From the NCBI GenBank assembly GCA_022457155.1, contig JAJGOT010000021.1:388501-452500 (forward strand): 64,000 nt of DNA, in the 5' to 3' direction. Origin of the DNA: Cladopsammia gracilis. Lineage: Eukaryota > Cnidaria > Anthozoa > Scleractinia > Dendrophylliidae. This document shows, piece by piece, positions 56,843-64,000 of this stretch. The notes beneath the pieces were generated by a model, which made no database searches, was not told where the DNA came from, and worked only from the letters and a program-made list of their open reading frames with translations. A program made the position numbers and the translations under genes. Each line of letters starts with the position of its first letter. The stretch's first letter is position 1.

Positions 56843-57170
56843 GGCTATGTTCACACTTGGTGCCCGAGCACTAGTGCCTGGGTACCCGCACAAAATGGTG
56901 CTGTGTTCAGACACTGGGTACCCAAGATATTAACATGTTCACATTCTGAGTGTACAAGGGAATTGTGGGTACGCAAAGCAGTGGTTTGTGGGTGTAGTGC
57001 CTCGCAACTAACGTAAAACACGTGCACACTGGGAACCAGTACCCACTTTAGTGCCCGAGTCCCGTGCCCGAATTCTGGCGCGGGTACTCGAAAAAAAAGT
57101 GTGTTCACATTAGTGCCCAGCGATAATCGTACTCGGGCATCGTGCTTGGGCACCAAGTGTGAACATAGCC
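56843..57170. mobile_element. 328-bp PIF/Harbinger-like MITE
   Basis: Inverted ends GGCTATGTTCACACTTGGTG and its complement, flanked by TTA at 56840-56842 and 57171-57173, the 3-bp TWA target of Harbinger elements. Internal GGGTACCC and GTGCCCGAG phrases repeat in both halves. Confidence 0.8.
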
Positions 57171-57173
57171 TTA

Positions 57174-59779
57174 CATTGTATAACCGGGATTTTTAAGGTA
57201 TGTATGGAAAATCCTGACCAGTAACAAGAAATGGACTTTGGTCTTGGATCAAAGGTATCCTATTAACACAGTGATCACAATCCAATTTTCCCAGAGAATA
57301 TCAATAAAACACAGTCATGAGTTTCTGAGAATTAGGAACTGATAAAAAAATCAGTCACCAAGGGACAATGAATAAAATGCTGGTCCCTGAATAAACACCT
57401 GGTTCAAATTGTTCTGGGTTAACAAGACCATGTTTTAAACAAAGACCATGTTCAACATTAACTCAAGAAAATACACAATGTGCCATACAATTAGCTGCAG
57501 TTTATCAGATTATACCACAAATGTTTGGCAGGGTAAATTAATCATGTCTAGGTCAAAAAGAAAAAAAACAAAACAAAACCAAGTTATGTTATTCCATACA
57601 GTAGTCAACTAAATTGCTGATTTTAGATCAGACCTAAGGTTCCCATTTGAATAATGTTTGGTGCTGCAGCAAAATATTAACAAATTATAAAATATTAAGA
57701 CAAATATTAACATGTTGGTGCCCATGTCAGTTACTTGGGTGCCTAATTGCTACCAGGCTCCTGTTAGAAAACAGCCTTAACATGTACATGGACATATAAC
57801 ATCAATTATTCTCTCACCATAAAAAGCTCTCCTTGAATCTCTTTGAATGATGCCATTTCTAATGTGAAAAAAATGAGAAAATATGAAGCATACTCTCATA
57901 TCACTGCTGCATTAAATTGTATATTATCCTCATATTACCAGTAAATAAGATGGGTATGGTTGATGTAAATAATATACATGAACATCGTCTTAAGAATGAA
58001 AACTGACTTGTAACTACTAAACGTTATGACATGGGTTTAGATGGGCATTGGCACATGGGATAAGTCTCTGCAGTTACCATATGGTAATAAGGCAAAATTT
58101 TGACCCAATTTTGTCTGCACTCTCGTACATGTAAGCGACCACCTCCCGTAAGCGACCACCTCCCGTAAGCGACCACCTAGGCTTGACATTTTGGGTGGCC
58201 GCTTACGGGAGGTTCGACTGTATTCAAAAGAAATGTTAACCTATTTATTCTGTTTACCTTTACAGAATATTTTTAAAGGCTGGTTAAATTTCAAAACAAT
58301 GCTGGCTTAATTAGAAGAAATATCTGTATATTTGCTTGCTTTGACTTATTGAACCTAACACTGGTGAACAGAGCCGGTGAAATAATTCCAGCTAGTAAAA
58401 ATATAAAACAACAGCTACTCAGCTCAACTACTCAGCACACAACTGTCCTGCTGTGTTTGTTTATGGTTATGTTATTTTTAGTTCAAAATCAATCTTTGTT
58501 TTTCTCACAATTTTCTGAATTTTCTATGGTATGAGCATGAATCATTCAGTTTTATTCCATCTCACTGTATATTTTGCTGTGACCAACAAAAGCAGAAGTC
58601 ATTCACCTGAATTTTATCCAAAGCATGCTAGGAAGACAGTAATATCCTCCTTTCAGTGTACATGTACATTGTAGTTTGAAGACAGAACACGTAAAGCATA
58701 AATTTTGCTTTTGTCTTGATGCATATTCACACTCTAAAATACCATGAACAACAATACATATAATACAGTGAAAAGAGAATTTCTTTGAATCCTACATTAC
58801 CTAGCTTGCACTTCATATTGATACTAAAAATTTCAAGTCACAATGTAACCTACACTGCCGTACATGTATAAGAAAAACACCCTCACTTCTCTGTACAGTT
58901 ACATTTACAGCTGTATATTTGGTTATTTATTACTTAACCTTTTTTGTTTTAACTGAATTAGAATATTTGATTTCACATTGGGAGTTTGAAAAGAATGATA
59001 CAATCCATTCACAATTACAGTGTATAAACATTCATTTTGAATAATGTGCAGAGAGGCGACCAATAATTTTTAACTTTAATACTCCATAGTACGATGTACA
59101 ACTCAAGTCAATTCCACTCTGACTCATCAAGACCAACCGGTTATTTTTATGTAAGATTACTGTCTTTAGGTGATCAACCAAGTTACAATCTTGGATGTTT
59201 TAAAATTCAGACTGCAGATTACAGACTGGCATAAGTGCATATTAGGTACATTTGTATCAAGTGCAGTGGGTATAAAATGCAGACTGAGACCAAAACTGTC
59301 ACTTGATCCTAATTTATGACTTAATCTATCAAGCAATCTGCTGTAAAACTGTCCTACTACAGATGCAAGCCTTCAAGTAGATGTATTCTATTTTTCACAA
59401 TTACACAGGATAACTGTGAACATATTTAATCTGTAATCATAGCTGCACACCGCTGTAGGCACTAAAAAATAGTTTTGGTCTTACAACTGTATATTAATAT
59501 AGTCAGCATTTTATACTCAGTCTGGAGTCCAAAATCTTAAGTCTATAATGACTTTGATTTATAACACAACATAGCATTTGATGGCAAGAATTAGCAGCAA
59601 AACAAGTCAAATATGCCAAGTTATTATTTGACATAGCATTCAGAGTGCAAATACGCATCAAATTGAGTTCAAATATGACACGTTATTACACTCTTCTGAC
59701 CATGCGTTAGGTAAAGCAGTTTCAAAAACTTAGTTTTAGGAGGTTACTGTTGTATAATAAGTAAGTAACTGTTATTTAA
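57174..59779. other. CACTG element interior, no recognisable gene
   Basis: AT-rich unique-looking sequence. A single 61-aa frame at 58349-58534 has no motif. Confidence 0.6.
58131..58222. repeat. Short mariner-type MITE end with GTAAGCGACCACC repeats
   Basis: Three copies of GTAAGCGACCACC face the inverse GGTGGCCGCTTAC, and the block ends GAGGTTCGACTGTA. The latter is like Tc1/mariner MITE ends. The other end is missing. Confidence 0.5.
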
Positions 59780-60331
59780 AGTGCCCCTGCGATCAAATTT
59801 TATAATTGTTTTTATTTCATTTTTTGGAAAGAAAATATTGTAATTACTGCCTAGTCCAAACTGTTTTTTCAATCTGATCGCGGGAAAGCGGTTTTATTTG
59901 ATTGTACTTTACTCATTTTCACGGCCGCCATTACATTTGCATGTTCCAGTTGTTTCAAGAGAAGCCAGAGAAAGTGATGTCAAAGACTCACTGGCTTAAA
60001 ATTGCAGTGTGTGAATACAGCTTATTTAGTATGCGGCACGGGAATTTTGAGCTTTCAGATTGCCAAACTCGTGTTTTGCATACTAAAGAAGTTGTATTCA
60101 CACGCTGCAATTTTAAGCCAGCGAGTCTTTGACGTCACTTTCTCTGGCTTCTTTTGAAACTACTGGAACATGCAAATGTAATGGCAGCCGTAGAAACGAG
60201 AAAAGTACAGTCATAAAAAACCGCTTTCCCGTGATCAGATTGAAAAACGGTTTGGACTGGTCAGTAATTACAATATTTCCTTTCGAAAAATGAAATAAAA
60301 AACAATTATAAAATTTGATCGCAGGGGCACT
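59780..60331. mobile_element. 552-bp foldback MITE with TTAA target
   Basis: Ends AGTGCCCCTGCGATCAAA and its inverse, flanked by TTAA at 59776-59779 and 60332-60335. Almost the whole element is an imperfect palindrome. The plus-strand frame 59902-60132 runs across the symmetry centre and is not a gene. Confidence 0.85.
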
Positions 60332-60808
60332 TTAAGCACGATGGGTATTAAAGCTAGAAAGCTCGTGGGGTCGTGCACTATATTACATTACGAACTATTT
60401 GCATCTATTTATTACATTACGAACTATTTACATCTAAAAATAATGAACTTATTCAGCAAAAAGTTGAGTAGCAGCTGGGTATTTTTACTCGTCAGTTTTG
60501 ATTTTTTTAAGCCTTGTAAAAATACTCAGCCATATTACACAGCTTCACGCTGAATAACCTTTATTTATTACACTTGTCTGACCATAGGCTAGGGTAAACA
60601 GTAATTTTTTTTCAAAAACTTAGATTTTGGAAAAGATGATTGCTGCATAGTAGTAATAATCTGTAAACTAAATAATAACATGTACATGTATAACAAACAA
60701 TTTAATCAGCAGAAAGTTGTGTAATGGGGCTGGGCATTTTAACTTGTCAGCTTTTATTTTTTCTCACCTGACATGCATATTACACAACTTTTCGCTAAAT
60801 AACCTATA

Positions 60809-60995
60809 TTATCATATGACCCGTACAGCCCTGCGAACCTTTCCTTTGCAAAACCATTGATGAAAGTCCCGTATGAGGGCCGTACGCATTTGCACGAGCG
60901 AGGCCGGAAAAAGGCGTACGGCCCTACTACAAAAGCGGACGTCCGCGCGCATTAAAATTTCAAGTAATTTTGTCTCCAAATTGGTCATATGATAA
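60809..60995. repeat. Small inverted-repeat element
   Basis: TTATCATATGACC at 60809-60821 faces GGTCATATGATAA at 60983-60995. The inner part contains GGGCCGTACGC and GCGTACGGCCC as a second inverted pair. Confidence 0.55.
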
Positions 60996-60999
60996 AATG

Positions 61000-61126
61000 C
61001 TTATTGACTAAGTTAGGTCGGGCCGGATGGGAAAATATTTGGCTCTCGGTCATGGCGCACGGACCTCGCACGCCATGACCTCGAGCCAAATATTTTACCA
61101 TCCGGCCCTCCCACTTAGTCAATAAG
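61000..61126. repeat. 127-bp foldback element
   Basis: CTTATTGACTAAGT faces ACTTAGTCAATAAG, and the arms continue with GGCCGGATGG and AAATATTTGGCTC against their inverses around a GCGCACGGACC centre. Confidence 0.65.
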
Positions 61127-62656
61127 TACATATTTATACTGACCAGTCACAATACAATCTGCACATTTAAGCTTAATTTAAACTTAATGTTGTTGTTTTA
61201 ATGATTTAAATATTTTATCAGTTATACATGCACATATAAGCTTACAAACAGCTTGAAGCATTCAAGGTATTTCCAAGTAAAGGCAACCGCCATGAGAACA
61301 AGCCCCCTTCATGTTTTGTAAAGCTTTGCACGTATAAACTTATTGTAAATATTAACGAGCTTTTATGTATTGACATGTGTTCTTGTAACCCTCTATAAAA
61401 TGTACCATGTGTATTTCTCAGATCTGTTTCGATTCATTTTCTATCAAGTTGTGACAGTTCAAAGTGAAATATCCCACCAATTTTATGAAACTAGACTGAT
61501 TTGAGCATTTAGCATTTCGAAAATCAATTGAATCTGAACAAACATTGTGCACATTTGAGTTACAAGCAGAATCATGCCAGAAATGCACGCATGGTTGACT
61601 GTACAAATTAAATCGAAACGCTACCCAGCGGTAAAACATACCTGCAAAGATGCGTGGGTTCTTCTTCATTCTTTTACGGCGTTTTGTATTGAGATTTCCA
61701 CTGAATAAAACCGTTTTAAGGCCCGAAGCCTCGCCAGAAGTCAAATTCGACCGCCATTGACCGTTGAAATATCCCGCCTTCGCTGCCTTCGGGTCAGCGG
61801 CCTTATATTAATCCGAGGTAGATGAGTCATGTATAAGGACATAGATTGTACCCTTTCATACGCCCTAACGATTTTGAACAATTAACTTCCCCGTTTTCAA
61901 GGAGTCGGCTGAGGAGAATCTTGCTTCTGCTTATGGAATTGCGCTCCTAGAATAACTGAAAACCCCGGGATCGATCAGGATCCTCGTAAAGGGTAAACGT
62001 TTTCAGGTGGTGACGACATATCAGCCATTTACTCAACCCACTGAACCTGAACATTTGGAATAGAATACGCAACTTTTCAGAATTCTACGAATCACTCTTC
62101 GCAATTTAAAGTTGGCCTATTTTATTATTTTAGTTTTTACTTTATCAGTGCTGGAACAATTTCAATAAGGGGACCGCCTTGTTTTCCATGAGAATTCTGT
62201 CGCGTGTCACGCGTCACGCGTCACATGCGCGACATCATTTTCAAATAAATTATTCGTACTTTTATTATTCGTTAAGCTATTCTACCAATACCGAACGCTA
62301 AGTAATCTTGACGTTGGCTCTGTCTGTTGTTGCAGTTTTATTTCCCGAATTACGCCGGCAATCAACAATATGCCGGCCCGAGTGCACGCTCAAGCGCTTC
62401 TTTTACAGGGATTTATCCCATGTGTTTATCAATCTGCTCCTGGTCTCGCTATTTTCATTTACACGACTTTTAAAGGGTTACATGATTCATTGTTACACAG
62501 TTTCTAGCGTCTCCCTTTTACAATTACATGGTTTTTACATATATGGATTCCATAAATATGTAGTTCTCAATAAGTGCATTTTAAGCTATAGATAGTAAAG
62601 AAGTTACCATCGATAAAAGTTGGAAGTTTCGATGAAATCCGATTGTATGGCTTTTA
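61127..62656. other. CACTG element interior, no recognisable gene
   Basis: Contains a 108-aa minus-strand frame (61418-61744) and a 95-aa plus-strand frame (62308-62595) without motifs I recognise. A short GCGTCACGCGTCAC repeat is near 62210. Confidence 0.6.
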
Positions 62657-62870
62657 GGGGAGCAGGGGTGGTGTAGTGGTGAGAGAACTCGCCTCCCACC
62701 AATGTGGCCCGGATTCGATCCTCGGTCCCGGCGTCATATGTGGGTTGAGTTTGTTGCTGGTTCTCTCCTTGCTCCGAGAGGTACTACGGTTTTCCCCTGT
62801 CCTAAAAAACCAACATTCTAAATTCCAATTCGATCTGGAAAGAGGACCTGCATGGACCTTCAAGTTATTG
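62657..62870 (+). mobile_element. tRNA-derived SINE
   Basis: Begins with a tRNA-like head. A-box TGGTGTAGTGG is at 62669-62679 and B-box-like ATTCGATCC near 62713. Then comes a body with CGTCATATGTGGGTTGAG, CTCCGAGAGG and AAAACCAACATT. The layout and phrases resemble SINEs I know from scleractinian corals. It seems truncated at the 3' side. It is not a working tRNA because no acceptor stem closes. Confidence 0.75.
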
Positions 62871-62999
62871 GGGGTAACGAATAATTACAATAGAGTGAAG
62901 CAGGGGAAACAGCCTTTAGTTCTAGTTATCCAGAAGTTCGATACTGAGACTCCACAGTACACAGTTTCAATAGCCCTCCTTTTCTCACTTACTTAAATC

Positions 63000-63389
63000 A
63001 CTATTTACGGTACATTTACATGATCCAATAAGACATGTAAATTTAATTTACAGGGTTTCAACAGCCCCATTTGTGGTAAAGACATTTACATGTTATTTAC
63101 AGGATAATTCCAAACATTTACATGTTATTTACAAACGAAGATACTGTAAATCTACCTAAAAAAATTTACATGTTATTTACATGTTCTTCAAATTATAATC
63201 CCAGAAAACGACCCTGTAAATCACTATTTACAGTACATTTACATGATCTATTGAAACATGTAAATAACATGTAAATTGTTTTTTACAAATCCTTAATATG
63301 TTAATTACAATTTACAAATCATGTAAATCCAGATTTACATTTTGTAAATTGGATTTACATGTCCATGTAAATTTTCAACTTTTCCAGTG
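63000..63389 (-). repeat. Right subterminal TTTACATGTTATTTACA repeats
   Basis: Inverse-orientation copies of the motifs found at the left end (53600 onward), without the GGGGGGCT minisatellite insert. They end at the CAGTG terminus. Confidence 0.8.
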
Positions 63390-63451
63390 TTATATACAAA
63401 ATAATTTACATAATAACAATAACAAATCTGTGCGGCGCGAAGTTTAACAGT

Positions 63452-63991
63452 TCAGCTGTTGCGTAGAAGGGCTTTGTTTCTATGGCGGCAAGAAGACACG
63501 AGTTCATTACGTTTGTTAAGTGTAGAAAGTTTCGGTCGGCAAATGATTAGAAATTTTTCCTTTAGGCAGAGGTTGCATCTTTTGCTTGAGCTGTTGTACG
63601 GTGAATGCGAAGACAGGATGCGCCATGAAATATAGTGTTCGATGTTGTTGTCTTTGAGAGTCCAGATGTACTTGCTTAGTTCAGTTGAGTTTCTGTGTTT
63701 AGAGTGGCGGAATGATGCGGTGTGGTTTCGGTATCTTGTTTTGAAGTCGTTTTCCGTGAGTCCGATGTATGTTTCTGTTGTGTTGTTGTCGTTGCGCGTG
63801 ACTGTAGCTTGGTAGATGACTGATGATTGTAGGCAGTTTCCGTCGAGTGGGCATGTGTTCTTTTGTCGGCAGTTGCATGTCTTCTTGTCTTGAGTGGTAT
63901 TAGAGTTAGCTGTGGCGGCGTCGTTGGCTTGCGTGGATGACTTTAGAATCTGCTTATTATGGTTATCAATAATCTGTTTGGCGTTATTCAT
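63452..63991 (-). CDS. Penelope-like element, GIY-YIG endonuclease C-terminal part (partial)
   Basis: The 179-aa frame contains a cysteine-rich lead-in (CNCRQKNTCPLDGNC), then VIYQATV and TYIGLTE as the GIY and YIG strands, a RYRNH helix with the conserved arginine, SKYIW, and CNLCLKEK with the likely catalytic glutamate. This is the endonuclease that Penelope-like elements carry after their reverse transcriptase; it nicks target DNA. The reverse transcriptase would lie beyond the right edge of the window, so the start at 63991 is not the real one. Stop at 63452. The 3' region continues through the inserted CACTG transposon to 53414. Confidence 0.85.
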   Translation of the reverse strand: MNNAKQIIDNHNKQILKSSTQANDAATANSNTTQDKKTCNCRQKNTCPLDGNCLQSSVIYQATVTRNDNNTTETYIGLTENDFKTRYRNHTASFRHSKHRNSTELSKYIWTLKDNNIEHYISWRILSSHSPYNSSSKRCNLCLKEKFLIICRPKLSTLNKRNELVSSCRHRNKALLRNS

Positions 63992-64000
63992 GCAGCTGTA

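Larger units (their letters stand above)
53586..63389. mobile_element. 9.8-kb CACTG-type (EnSpm-like) non-autonomous transposon
   Basis: Ends are CACTGGAAAAGTTG...CAACTTTTCCAGTG with 25 identical terminal bases, flanked by a 3-bp TTA duplication (53583-53585 and 63390-63392). Repeats of GTAAATAACATGTAAAT fill the subterminal zones at both ends in inverse orientation, as expected for transposase-binding arrays. CACTA/CACTG ends and 2-3 bp target duplications fit EnSpm/CACTA. I find no transposase. The cargo includes other MITEs, a LINE end and a SINE. Confidence 0.8.

Noticed and set aside
59902..60132. 76-aa protein
   Set aside because: It crosses the symmetry centre of a foldback MITE and has no features of a gene.
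62657..62730. Functional tRNA gene
   Set aside because: A- and B-box-like sequences are present, but no closed acceptor stem; the SINE body follows directly.

Overview
The window is animal nuclear DNA made almost entirely of mobile elements. A cnidarian, most likely a reef coral, is the best guess. The evidence is a coral-type tRNA-derived SINE (about 62657-62870), Polinton/Maverick, Penelope-like, Ty3/Gypsy and DIRS-like pieces together, many MITEs, and CR1/L2-like LINE ends. The host assignment is inference. I see no cellular gene, rRNA, functional tRNA or CRISPR array.

Region 1 (1-36769) is a tandem array of a 14.1-kb composite unit. Copy 1 is partial at the window edge (1-8600), copy 2 is 8601-22666 and copy 3 is 22667-36769. 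In order, a unit holds: a Polinton fragment (142-aa gene, 51-aa ORF, integrase, PolB on the minus strand); a LINE 3' end; the LTR and gag start of Gypsy element A; a 7.07-kb MULE/Foldback-like transposon inserted in that gag (TIRs made of short tandem repeats, 10-bp target duplication), which carries a 1.9-kb minisatellite and DIRS-like remnants; a LINE reverse-transcriptase fragment; and the 5' LTR and gag of Gypsy element B. Each internal junction cuts element B's gag at the same base. Only copy 3 reads on into the rest of B, so B's interior shows where the duplicated segment ended.

Region 2 (36770-43116) is the undivided end of this nest: the rest of Gypsy B (36059-40774, 151-bp LTRs differing at one base, two frameshifts), the second half of the LINE fragment that B split (40775-41290), then the pol of Gypsy A, which lacks the integrase core and the 3' LTR.

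Region 3 (43606-51013, minus strand) is a second, AT-rich Polinton-type PolB. Its segments are spread over 6.8 kb by two TTAA-flanked MITEs, an unidentified 1.1-kb insertion and a Penelope-like fragment. Both TTAA MITEs carry YY1-like, CRE and X-box-like motifs.

Region 4 (51078-63991) starts with a MITE and a 734-bp palindrome with a hammerhead ribozyme in each arm around a shared TATA-like centre. A Penelope-like element on the minus strand follows: its GIY-YIG endonuclease lies at 63452-63991 and its hammerhead at 53511-53553. The two are separated by a 9.8-kb CACTG-type transposon (53586-63389, TSD TTA) that itself contains a Harbinger-like MITE, a TTAA foldback element, a SINE and a 43-bp minisatellite.

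Inferred order of events: Gypsy A and its LINE chimera are oldest; the MULE-like element and Gypsy B then inserted; the 14.1-kb segment was then duplicated recently. All coordinates were read by eye. Element boundaries are firm where a target duplication or LTR end is quoted and approximate elsewhere.
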